From contig DASVDR010000015.1 of the NCBI GenBank assembly GCA_036381015.1, positions 80,675-144,674 of the forward strand: DNA of 64,000 bases, written 5' to 3'. This document shows, piece by piece, positions 17,051 to 25,035 of this stretch. Within the stretch, counting starts at the first letter, position 1. Each line of letters begins with the position of its first letter. The notes below the pieces were generated by a model. It saw only the letters and a program-made list of their open reading frames with translations. It ran no database searches and was not told the origin of the DNA. The DNA comes from Gammaproteobacteria bacterium. GTDB taxonomy: Bacteria > Pseudomonadota > Gammaproteobacteria > Steroidobacterales > Rariloculaceae. The position numbers and the translations under genes were made by a program.

Positions 17051-18709
17051 TCAAATATGCAGCTCGAGCGGCGCCGCGACGACGCGGACGTCGACGACGA
17101 TCGGGCCGCTCGAGCGGAGCGCGTCGCGCAGCACGCGCTCGAGATCCTCCGCGCGCTCGACGCGCACGCCTTCGCAGCCCTGCGCTCTCGCGAGGCCGAC
17201 GAAGTCGAGCGACGGCAGCCGCGTGCCGACCGCACGCTCGATGCCGAAGTGCCCGGCGAATTGGTCGAGCGCCGCGTAGCCTTCGTTGTTCACGATGACG
17301 ATCGTCATCGGCAGCTTCATTTGCGCCGCGGACCACAGCGCCTGGATCGCGTACATCGCCGAGCCGTCGCCGAAAAGCCCGATCACGCGCCGCTCGTGTC
17401 CGCGCGCCATCGCGATCCCGACGGCGGCGGGCAGGCTGTGCCCGAGCCCGCCGCTCGCGCAGGTATAGAAGCTCTCCGGCCGATCGATCGGCAGATAGGC
17501 TTGCATCGTCACGCGGCTCGACGGGGATTCCTCGACGATGATCGCGTCCGCCGGCCGCACGGCGGCGAGCGTCTGCATCAGATAAGGAACGGTGAGGGCG
17601 CCTTGCGCGTCGACGCGCGGCGGTGCGCCCCGCCCATGGGGAGCCGGCCGCGGCGGCGGAGCGGGGCGCGCGAGAAGATCCGCGAGGCCCAGCCGGATGC
17701 TGCAGACGATCGACGTGCCGACCGGCGTCCACGCGGCCATGTCCGGGTCGTCGGTCAGCTGAAAGAGCGCCGCGCCCGGCGGCACGTGCGGCCCGAAGCC
17801 CTCGACGTGATACGTGAACGCCGGCGCGCCGACCACGAGCACGAGGTCGTGGCCGTCGAGGCATTGCACGAGCTTCTCGCGGCTCGCGGGCAGGAAGCCG
17901 GCGAAGAGCGGATGCGTCTCGGGGAAGCTGCATCGCGACGACATCGGGCTCACCCAGACGAGCGCCCGATGGCGCTCCGCGAGCGCGACCATCTCGGACC
18001 ACGCGCCGTCGCGATCGACGGCCGCCCCGACCACGAACACCGGTCGCGAGGCCCGATCGAGCGCCGCGCCGGCCTCGTCGATCGCAGCAGGGTCGGCGCG
18101 CAGCGCCTGCGAGACGCGGTGCGGCGCGGCGGGCTCCGCGACGCGATCCCAGTCGTCGACCGGGATCGACACGAACGTCGGCCCCCGCGGCGGCTGCATC
18201 GCGACGTGGTAGGCGCGGGCGATCGCGGCAGGCACGTCCTCGGCCCGGGCCGGCTCGTTGCTCCACTTCACGTACGGCTTCGGCAGCTCCGTGGCCTCCG
18301 CGGCGAACAGGAACGGCTCGTACGGCAGGATCGAGCGCGCCTGCTGCCCGGCCGTGATCACGAGCGGCGTGCGGTTCTTGTAGGCGGTGAAGACGTTCGC
18401 CATCGCGTGCCCGACGCCGGCCGCCGAATGGAGATTCACGAGTGCCGCGTTGCGCACGGCCTGCGCATAGCCGTCCGCCATGCCGACGACGACGGCCTCC
18501 TGCAAGCCCAATACGTAGCGGAAATCGCTCGGAAAGCCGCGGAACATCGGGAGCTCCGTGGAGCCCGGGTTGCCGAAGATCGTCGTCATGCCGAGCGTGC
18601 GAAGCAGCTCGATCACGGCCTCGCGAACGGTGACCCGCCCCGCGGCCGCGGGGGCCTCGACCGCCGGCGCGCCGGGCGCCCCGGATGTTTTCGTTCGCGC
18701 GTTCGCCAT
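17051..18709 (-). CDS. mdlC: Benzoylformate decarboxylase (ThDP-dependent)
   Basis: A 552-residue thiamine-diphosphate enzyme converting benzoylformate to benzaldehyde and CO2. Residues equivalent to the Pseudomonas putida enzyme are visible: Ser in FGNPGSTELP (S50, P. putida S26), Glu in LQEA (E71), His in NLHSAAG (H94, P. putida H70) and His in APAFTYHVEG (H301, P. putida H281). The ThDP/Mg motif GDGSAMYAIQALW with NNEGY is intact. The N-terminal 22 residues are a low-complexity Ala/Pro extension. Other 2-oxo-acid decarboxylases lack this combination, so the assignment is firm, although real substrate range is unknown. Likely cotranscribed with the MHS transporter. Confidence 0.88.
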   Translation of the reverse strand: MANARTKTSGAPGAPAVEAPAAAGRVTVREAVIELLRTLGMTTIFGNPGSTELPMFRGFPSDFRYVLGLQEAVVVGMADGYAQAVRNAALVNLHSAAGVGHAMANVFTAYKNRTPLVITAGQQARSILPYEPFLFAAEATELPKPYVKWSNEPARAEDVPAAIARAYHVAMQPPRGPTFVSIPVDDWDRVAEPAAPHRVSQALRADPAAIDEAGAALDRASRPVFVVGAAVDRDGAWSEMVALAERHRALVWVSPMSSRCSFPETHPLFAGFLPASREKLVQCLDGHDLVLVVGAPAFTYHVEGFGPHVPPGAALFQLTDDPDMAAWTPVGTSIVCSIRLGLADLLARPAPPPRPAPHGRGAPPRVDAQGALTVPYLMQTLAAVRPADAIIVEESPSSRVTMQAYLPIDRPESFYTCASGGLGHSLPAAVGIAMARGHERRVIGLFGDGSAMYAIQALWSAAQMKLPMTIVIVNNEGYAALDQFAGHFGIERAVGTRLPSLDFVGLARAQGCEGVRVERAEDLERVLRDALRSSGPIVVDVRVVAAPLELHI

Positions 18710-18839
18710 CGTGCTCCGCTCGTCCTGTCCGCAGGCGAGTTTACGCCGTGGGCGGACGATCTGTCGTCCCGAGCCGCTTGGTCCACGTGCGCACCCGCGG
18801 CCGGGTCGATCGCGCGGCCGAGCAGTCGGGCGCCGTCCG

Positions 18840-19199
18840 CTACATCTCGACGATCGACGTGAACCCGCCGTAGATCATGCGCTTCGCGTCGAACGGCATC
18901 GTCGACAAGTCCATGCTCTTGATGCGCGGGTCCTCCATGACCTTCGCATTCACTCGATCGCGCTGCTCGCGCGACTCGTAGACGATCCACGAGAACACCA
19001 CGGTCTCGTTCGGCTCGAGCTTGACGGCCTGCGGGAACGACGTGTGCTCGCCGGGCTTCACGTCGTCGGCGACGCACTCGTGGAACTCGAGCGCGCCGTG
19101 CTCGCGCCAGACCTTGCCGGCATCCTGGGCCATCTTTCGATACTCCTCCACGCGGTCCTTCGGGACCGGCAATACGAAACCGTCGACGTATTTGGCCAT
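18840..19199 (-). CDS. DUF1428 family protein
   Basis: A 119-residue dimeric alpha-beta-barrel-type protein. KYVDGFVLPVPKDRVEEYR at the start, then FHECVADDV, FSWIVYESREQRDRVNAKVM and MIYGGFTSIVEM at the end match DUF1428 along its whole length. Start ATG 19199 has AGGAG seven bases upstream. The longer frame to 19394 is not supported. Function is unknown, and other DUF1428 genes tend to be monocistronic as here. Divergent from the Fpg/Nei gene. Confidence 0.92.
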   Translation of the reverse strand: MAKYVDGFVLPVPKDRVEEYRKMAQDAGKVWREHGALEFHECVADDVKPGEHTSFPQAVKLEPNETVVFSWIVYESREQRDRVNAKVMEDPRIKSMDLSTMPFDAKRMIYGGFTSIVEM

Positions 19200-19402
19200 G
19201 GTCGTGCTCCTGTACCTGTGTTGGCGAGCCTGCTCCGTGGGCCCGTGAAACCCTACTTGTACTCCGGATCTCGCGTGCCCGCTCGCCGGGTAGTCGTCCG
19301 GCCGCGAGCGATTTCGACGAGGGCGCGCCGGCGCTCGGTCGCACGGGTGGCCCGGAACTTGCTGGTCCTCGGCGTTCCGTTCCGCCGCGCGCACCTACCG
19401 CC

Positions 19403-20218
19403 ATGCCCGAGCTGCCGGACGTCGAGAACTACGGCCGCTACCTCGAGCGGCACGGCCTGAACAAGCGGATCGACGACGTGACCGTCGCGTCCGCGAAGAT
19501 CTTGAAGGGCGTCTCCGCGGCGGAGCTTCGCCGGCTGCTGAAAGGCCACCGGCTGAAGCGTACGCGGCGCCACGGCAAGCGGCTCTTCGCGGCCACGGAC
19601 GACGGGCGCTGGCTCGCGTTTCATTTCGGGATGACGGGACGCTTCGACCATTTCCGGGACGGCGAGGAAGACCCGAAATACGATCGCGTGCGCTTCGATT
19701 TCGCCGGAGGCGAGCATCTCGCCTACGTCAATCCGCGGCTCCTCGGGCGCATCGAGCTCGCGGGCGACGCGGATGAATTCATTCGCGGCAAGGCGCTCGG
19801 TCCCGACGCGCTCGCCGTCGACGAGAAGACGTTCCGCGAGCGGCTCGCGAGGAAGCGGGGCGCGATCAAGAGCGTGCTGATGGATCAGAGCGTCGTCGCC
19901 GGGATCGGGAACGTCTACTCGGACGAGATCCTTTTCCACGCGAAGCTGCACCCGCGCACGCCGGTCGACGATCTCGACGACCGCGCGTTGAAGCGGCTGT
20001 ATCGCGAGATGCGCCGCGTGCTCGCGACTGCGGTTCGGAAAGGCGCCGGAGCCGAGGACTTCGAGCAGCGTGCGCCGAAAGGATGGCTGCTCCGCCGCCG
20101 CAAGAAGGGCGAAAGCTGCGGCGCGTGCGGCGGGAAGGTCGCGACACTGAAAATGCACGGGCGCACGGCGTACTTCTGCCCGACGTGCCAGCCCGAAGGG
20201 CGAAGGGCCGCCGACTAG
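19403..20218 (+). CDS. Fpg/Nei family DNA glycosylase/AP lyase
   Basis: A 271-residue base-excision repair enzyme. The N-terminal catalytic MPELPDVE (Pro nucleophile after Met removal, Glu3) is intact, Lys59 sits in RRHGKRLF, the helix-two-turn-helix includes SVVAGIGNVYSDEILF, and a C-terminal zinc finger has CGAC and CPTC pairs (about 240-264). The DVE rather than EVE start and a shorter lesion-recognition loop place it in the Fpg/Nei branch outside classic MutM, so oxidised pyrimidines or purines are both possible substrates. Shares a 200-base divergent promoter region with the DUF1428 gene. Confidence 0.9.
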   Translation: MPELPDVENYGRYLERHGLNKRIDDVTVASAKILKGVSAAELRRLLKGHRLKRTRRHGKRLFAATDDGRWLAFHFGMTGRFDHFRDGEEDPKYDRVRFDFAGGEHLAYVNPRLLGRIELAGDADEFIRGKALGPDALAVDEKTFRERLARKRGAIKSVLMDQSVVAGIGNVYSDEILFHAKLHPRTPVDDLDDRALKRLYREMRRVLATAVRKGAGAEDFEQRAPKGWLLRRRKKGESCGACGGKVATLKMHGRTAYFCPTCQPEGRRAAD

Positions 20219-20335
20219 CGGCCGGCCGCCGTGTCGGCGCTCTGATCGCCGCGCACCTGTGTAGCGCGCAACACCGCGCGCTCCCGCCGCACGAACTAGA
20301 CGCGTAGCACGGCCGCTTCGGGCCCAGGCACCTCG

Positions 20336-20375
20336 CCCGTCTCGCGCTGCCTGCCGTTACCCGTCTCGCGCTGCC
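20336..20375. repeat. 24-base tandem duplication at alkA 3' flank
   Basis: The 16-base string CCCGTCTCGCGCTGCC occurs at 20336-20351 and again at 20360-20375 (period 24), immediately outside the stop codon of the AlkA-type gene. A simple local duplication. Confidence 0.7.
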
Positions 20376-20376
20376 G

Positions 20377-21711
20377 CTACCCCGCGTCCTCCCTGAGGCT
20401 CGCCCACAGGTGGAACGTCGCGAGGCTCCGGTACGGCGCGAACGGCCGCATCAGCGCCTCGACCTCGCTCGGACCGGGCCGCGCGGCGCTTCCGGTCACC
20501 TTGTGGAGCGCGGCCGCGAGCGCGACGTCGCCGACCGGCGCGCAGTCGGCGAAGCCCGCGCCGCGCATCAGCACGTAGCGGGCGGTCCAGATGCCGATGC
20601 CGCGAAGCTTCGTCAGCGATTCCTCGGCGGTCACGGCCGAGCCTTCCGCGAGCGCCTCGCAGTCGAGGGCGCCCGCGGCGACCGCGCGTGCGGTGTCGAG
20701 GAGATACTCCGCCTTCGATCGCGAGTAGCGCCGCGCCGCGAGCGCCGAGACGTCGACGTCCGCGAGCCGAGCGGGCGTCGGGTGCGCGATCATGCCGTCG
20801 ATCCGCTCGCCCGCGAGAGCGAGCATCTCGCGGCGGAGCGCGCTCGCGAACGCGAGATTGATCTGCTGGCCGATGATCGCCCAGCAGAGCGCGTCGAAGA
20901 CGGTCGGCGTCAGCGGCAGGCGCAGGCCGCGACGCTTCGCGACGAGGGGCGCGAGATGCGGGTCGCGTCGCGCGAGCGATTCGAAGGCCGCGACGTCCGC
21001 CGTGAGGCCGAGCATCCGCAGCGCGATCGCGTGGAGGCGACCCATCCGCGCCGGACCGAGGCGGCGGGGCGAATGCACTCGGCAAACCGCGCGCCGAGCG
21101 CCGAGCTCGATCTCGAGGATCGCGGGACCGTCGGGCGCGGCGAGCGCCTTGAAGACACGCGCGCCGTCGACGCGCTCGCACGGGCTTTCCGGATCGCGCG
21201 CGTGATAGGCGAGCACCTCGCGGGCGCGGTAACGGGCCGGCAGGCGCAGCACGAAGGCGTCGGCGCGCGCGAGCGCGCGATAGTCCTCGGGGCTCAGTCG
21301 TGCGAGCGCGAGGAAGACGCGCCGCAGCTCCGCTTCGCCGGCAAAACCGGCGGCCACTGCGACGTCCGCGACGCTGTCCCGCGTCTCGAGCAGGCGGCGG
21401 GCGGCCGAGCGGACGCGCTCGCGGGCGAGCCAGGCGGCCGGGGTCATGTGCGCGTGCGTGCGCAGCAGCGCCGTGAGCGCACCGCGGCCGAGGCCGGCGG
21501 CGCGCGCGAGGGCGCTGGGGGCTACCGGCGCTTCGCCGCTTCCGCCGGCGAACGCTGCGCGCACCTGCGTCGCGAGGGCGGCGAAACGAGCTGCGCCGTC
21601 GATGTCGCCGCCGCGGGGATCGGCCTGCGGCGCGGCCGGTTCGGCGCGAGCGCGTCCGGCTTTTCGGGCCGAGCGCTTCCCGGGCGGCGTGTCGCTATCG
21701 TCGCGTGCCAC
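20377..21711 (-). CDS. AraC-type HTH fused to AlkA DNA-3-methyladenine glycosylase
   Basis: A 444-residue protein. Residues about 55-118 are an AraC/Ada-type double HTH (LGRGALTALLRTHAHMTPAAWL, SVADVAVAAGFAGEAELRRVFL). About 125-235 is an AlkA N-terminal domain, and about 240-435 a HhH-GPD glycosylase with LRGIGIWTARYVLMR and the catalytic Asp at residue 395 (APVGDVAL). The Ada metal-binding and methyltransferase domains are absent, giving a truncated version of the Ada-AlkA fusions known in actinobacteria. The GTG start at 21711 overlaps the stop of the upstream gene (TAGTG), implying translational coupling. It should excise alkylated bases, and may regulate itself through the HTH (inference). 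Confidence 0.85.
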   Translation of the reverse strand: MARDDSDTPPGKRSARKAGRARAEPAAPQADPRGGDIDGAARFAALATQVRAAFAGGSGEAPVAPSALARAAGLGRGALTALLRTHAHMTPAAWLARERVRSAARRLLETRDSVADVAVAAGFAGEAELRRVFLALARLSPEDYRALARADAFVLRLPARYRAREVLAYHARDPESPCERVDGARVFKALAAPDGPAILEIELGARRAVCRVHSPRRLGPARMGRLHAIALRMLGLTADVAAFESLARRDPHLAPLVAKRRGLRLPLTPTVFDALCWAIIGQQINLAFASALRREMLALAGERIDGMIAHPTPARLADVDVSALAARRYSRSKAEYLLDTARAVAAGALDCEALAEGSAVTAEESLTKLRGIGIWTARYVLMRGAGFADCAPVGDVALAAALHKVTGSAARPGPSEVEALMRPFAPYRSLATFHLWASLREDAG

Positions 21712-22739
21712 TAGGTCTCGAGCGGGAAGCCGCGCTCGCGCCACGCCTCCATGCCGCCGTCGAGGGCGGCCGTGCGCAGGAATCCGAGCTCGCGCAGCGT
21801 CGCGGCGGCGAGCGTCGAGATCTTGCCGAGCTCGCAGACGGTGACGATGCGCCACGTCGGATCGGCCAGCTCCTCGTTGACGCGGAGCTCGAGCTGGCCG
21901 CGCGGGAGGTGGCGCGCGCCGGGCACATGCCCGGCGGCAAATGCCTCTCTTTCGCGCACGTCGAGCACGACGAGATCCGGATCGCGCCGCTCGACCCGAC
22001 GCTGCAGCTCCTCGAGCGACATGAACGGCGTCTTCTCCGCGGCTTCGGCGAGCAGCCGATCGACCGTTTTGCCGCCCGTCATGTTCGTGCGCAGCGCCTC
22101 GGTCAGGTGCGTCGGCGCCGAGAGGTTCAGCCGGCGCATCATCTCGACGAACGCCTCGCGGTCGCGCTGCTGCAGGCGCGGGTTCGTCGCGAGCTCCTCG
22201 CCGATCGTGCTCGATTTGCGCCCCTTGTAATCGTGCGCCGGGAACACCTTGAGCGACGCGTCGAGCGTCAGCACACCGTTGAACAAGCTGTCGTACAGCG
22301 CTTCGGGATCTCCCGTCGGCAAATCCGTGCGGCCGGTGGCGCCGATCAGAAGCGTGTCGCCGGTGAACACGCGGTCGCCGGCGACGAGGCACATCGAGTC
22401 GCGCGTGTGCCCCGGCGTGTGCATCGCCTGCAGCCGCAGCGTCCCGACCGCGAGCATGTCGCCGTCCTGCAGGCGCAGATCGGCGTGCGGCGCCGGGCTC
22501 GCGTGATGCATGACGACCGGGACGCCGAGCGTCCTGCCGAGGTGGCGGGCCGCGGAGAAATGATCGGCGTGCGTGTGCGTGTCGATCACGTAATGGATGC
22601 GTAGACCATCGCGTGCGGCCGTCGCCTGATAGCGATCGATCTGCCTGATCTCGGGGTCGATGAGCGCGGCCGCACAGGTTTCCGTGCAGCCGATCAGGTA
22701 GGACTGGCATCCCCCGGTAGCGATTTGCTCGAAGATCAT
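21711..22739 (-). CDS. Persulfide dioxygenase-rhodanese fusion (MBL fold)
   Basis: A 342-residue protein. Residues 1-230 are an ETHE1-like metallo-beta-lactamase domain with THTHADH (H55, H57, D59, H60), AMHTPGHTRDS, FTGDTLLIG and FPAHDYKG. Residues about 245-342 are a rhodanese domain with active-site loop starting at C302 (CELGKIS). Such PDO-rhodanese fusions (Burkholderia PRF type) oxidise glutathione persulfide and move sulfane sulfur. The iron ligands of ETHE1 (two His, one Asp) are retained. Start ATG 22739. Its stop overlaps the start of the AlkA-type gene. It probably functions in sulfide detoxification in the cytoplasm. Confidence 0.9.
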   Translation of the reverse strand: MIFEQIATGGCQSYLIGCTETCAAALIDPEIRQIDRYQATAARDGLRIHYVIDTHTHADHFSAARHLGRTLGVPVVMHHASPAPHADLRLQDGDMLAVGTLRLQAMHTPGHTRDSMCLVAGDRVFTGDTLLIGATGRTDLPTGDPEALYDSLFNGVLTLDASLKVFPAHDYKGRKSSTIGEELATNPRLQQRDREAFVEMMRRLNLSAPTHLTEALRTNMTGGKTVDRLLAEAAEKTPFMSLEELQRRVERRDPDLVVLDVREREAFAAGHVPGARHLPRGQLELRVNEELADPTWRIVTVCELGKISTLAAATLRELGFLRTAALDGGMEAWRERGFPLET

Positions 22740-22924
22740 CGTGGCGCTCCGAGGCGGGGCGATGCGCGAACTGTAGCACCGGAGGACGCCGGCGTGGCGT
22801 CGGGGGAACCACCTCGCCGCCGTTTCCTGGGCGCGAAGCGGCCGCGCTGCGTGGCGACTGCGTGCGGCGGGGCGTACGTCTACGGTCCGGCGGGGCGTAT
22901 GGCGTTGCGCCGCTCGGCGCCGGG

Positions 22925-23767
22925 TCACAGCGTCGGCAAGCCGCGCCTCGGTCGGACGGGGAACGCGCCGTCGAGCTCGCGCATCTCGGCGGGCGTGAGC
23001 TCGATCTCGCCCGCGTCGGCATTCTCGAGCACGTGCTCGACGCGCGCGGCTTTCGGGATCGCGAAGACGCCGCCTTGCTGCACGAGGAAGGCCAAAGCGA
23101 GCTGGTAGGGGCTCACTCGCCGCCGCTCGGCGATCGACGCGAGCACGCGGCCGCCGCCGCTGCGGGTCGACGGGAATCGGCCGCTGCCGAACGGGCTGTA
23201 AGCCACGACGGCGACGCCGTGCTCGCGGCACCACGGGACCACGCGCTCTTCGATCGAGCGCTCCTTCAGATGGTAGAGCACCTGGTTGCAGGCGATGCGG
23301 CCCTCGCCGACGATCCCGACCGCTTCCTCGAGGTCGTCGACGTCGAAGTTGCTGACGCCGTACGCCCTGATCTTGCCGGCCGACTCGAGCGCCTCGAACG
23401 CGCGGAACGTCTCCTCGAGCGGGATCGTGCCGCGCCAATGGAGGAGATAGACGTCGAGGCGGTCGGTGCCGAGCCGCTCGAGGGAGCGGTCGCAAGCCTT
23501 CAGCGTGCCGGCGTAGGACGCGTTCGACGGCAGGACCTTCGAGACGAGGAAGATCTCGTCGCGGCGGCGCCGGACGATCGGCGCGATCATCCGCTCGACG
23601 CGTCCGTTGCCGTAAAGCTCGGCCGTGTCGATGTGCGTCATGCCCGCGTCGAGACCGGCGTCGAGCGCGGCCAGCGCTTCGGCCTCGTCGTCGTGCTCGA
23701 GGTTCCACGTGCCCTGACCGACGAGCGCGACGTCGACACCGGTCCGTCCGAAAGGCGCCTTCCTCAT
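22925..23767 (-). CDS. Aldo/keto reductase
   Basis: A 280-residue NADPH-dependent TIM-barrel oxidoreductase. The catalytic tetrad is visible: Asp and Tyr in HIDTAELYGNG, Lys in LVSKVLP, His in YLLHWRG. Cofactor-binding AIPKAARVEHVLEN is intact. Closest in style to the YeaE/DkgA-type AKRs. It lies downstream of the second AKR gene on the same strand, separated by palindrome cluster B, and may be read through from it. Substrate unknown. Confidence 0.9.
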   Translation of the reverse strand: MRKAPFGRTGVDVALVGQGTWNLEHDDEAEALAALDAGLDAGMTHIDTAELYGNGRVERMIAPIVRRRRDEIFLVSKVLPSNASYAGTLKACDRSLERLGTDRLDVYLLHWRGTIPLEETFRAFEALESAGKIRAYGVSNFDVDDLEEAVGIVGEGRIACNQVLYHLKERSIEERVVPWCREHGVAVVAYSPFGSGRFPSTRSGGGRVLASIAERRRVSPYQLALAFLVQQGGVFAIPKAARVEHVLENADAGEIELTPAEMRELDGAFPVRPRRGLPTL

Positions 23768-23826
23768 GCGCCCGAGCGTATGACCCGGGCGCCTGCGGGG
23801 TCAATTGCGCCGACTACGCCCAACGA

Positions 23827-23878
23827 GAAAAGGTGTCAGACACGATTTCGGCCAAAAAGGTGTCTGACACCTTTTTCA
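23827..23878. repeat. REP-like palindrome cluster B (2 copies)
   Basis: Copies at 23827-23845 (imperfect, right arm degraded to CACGATTT) and 23853-23876 (perfect, AAAAAGGTGT/CTG/ACACCTTTTT). The second runs into the stop codon (23876-23878) of the exported aldo/keto reductase gene on the minus strand. Confidence 0.9.
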
Positions 23879-24826
23879 GGAGGGCAGGGAGTCGACGAGC
23901 TCGACCATCCGGCGGCGCTCGTCGGCGTCCGGCAGCCGGCCGCGCGCGGCGCCCATGTTGTCCAGCATGTGCTCGGGATTGCTCGTCGACGGCGTGACGA
24001 CCGTGACGGCCGGGTGCGACGCGGCGAACTTCAGGAAGAACTGCGCCCACGTCCGGGCGCCGAACTCGGCCGCCCACGCCGGCACCTCGCGGCCTTCCAC
24101 CCGGCTCCAGAGCCGCGTGCGGCCGAACGGCAGGTAGACCATCACGGCGACGCCGCGGTCGGCCGCGAGCGGCAGCAGCCGCTCCTCGGCGCTCAGGTTG
24201 TCGACGGCGTAGTCGATGCCGATGAAGTCGAGCGGCTCGCTCTGCAGATACCGCTCGAAGGCCTCGTACTGCTGCTTGAAGGTCGACGTCGCGCCGATGT
24301 AGCGCACGCGCCCGGCTTCCTTGTACTCGCGCAGGATCGGCAGCTGCGTGTCCATGTCCGCGAGGTTGTGCACCTGAATCAGATCAACGGGCTCGCGGCC
24401 GAGCCGCTCGATCGACGTCTCGACCTGACGGCGGGCCGCTTCCGGATCGGCCGAGCCGCCGCGGAAGCCGGCGACGTTCAGCTTCGTCGCCCAGAAGACG
24501 CGCTCCGCCGCGCCGAGCTCCTGAACCATCCGGCCGGCGACTTCCTCCGACGCGCCGTAGGCCGGCGCCGTATCGAAGACCGTCCCGCCGCTCTCGAGCA
24601 TCGTGCGCATGACCTCGCGCACGGCCTGGGCCTCCTCTTCCGCGGCGTCGCTGAACGTGGCCGAGCTGCCGAGGCCGATGATCGGCAGCTCCTCGCCGGT
24701 GGACGGGATCGGTCGCGTGATCAGATCCGCCGGGCTCTCGTTCTGAGCCCCCGCGAGTCGCGGTGCGACGGCGAGCGCGGCGCAGGTCTTGGCGGTCAAT
24801 GCCAGGCATTCGCGGCGAGTCAGCAT
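23876..24826 (-). CDS. Exported (Tat-type) aldo/keto reductase
   Basis: A 316-residue AKR with an N-terminal signal MLTRRECLALTAKTCAALAVAPRLAGA that contains a twin-arginine motif (TRREC), so it is probably exported folded with its nicotinamide cofactor. The catalytic Asp/Tyr region is VFDTAPAYGASEE, Lys is in WATKLN and His in IQVHNL. GGGAGGG about nine bases upstream supports ATG 24826. Sequence resembles the periplasmic AKR branch found in environmental proteobacteria. Cofactor supply in the periplasm is an open question. Confidence 0.85.
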   Translation of the reverse strand: MLTRRECLALTAKTCAALAVAPRLAGAQNESPADLITRPIPSTGEELPIIGLGSSATFSDAAEEEAQAVREVMRTMLESGGTVFDTAPAYGASEEVAGRMVQELGAAERVFWATKLNVAGFRGGSADPEAARRQVETSIERLGREPVDLIQVHNLADMDTQLPILREYKEAGRVRYIGATSTFKQQYEAFERYLQSEPLDFIGIDYAVDNLSAEERLLPLAADRGVAVMVYLPFGRTRLWSRVEGREVPAWAAEFGARTWAQFFLKFAASHPAVTVVTPSTSNPEHMLDNMGAARGRLPDADERRRMVELVDSLPS

Positions 24827-25035
24827 CGGTTTCTGCCCTCCCAAGCAGCTCGGTCTCGTGCGGTCCCGGCAAGTTAGCATCAAGGTCGGGGCGCGGGGAA
24901 GCGGGTCCCGCCGGGCGGCCCGCCCCGTTAGGCGGCTTTCGCGTGCGGGAACGCGGGACCGCGGTCCGGGCCGTCCCGGCGTGGCGTGCTTCTTGCTTGT
25001 CGAGCGCCGTCTCCGGGGAGAGATCGAGGACGACG

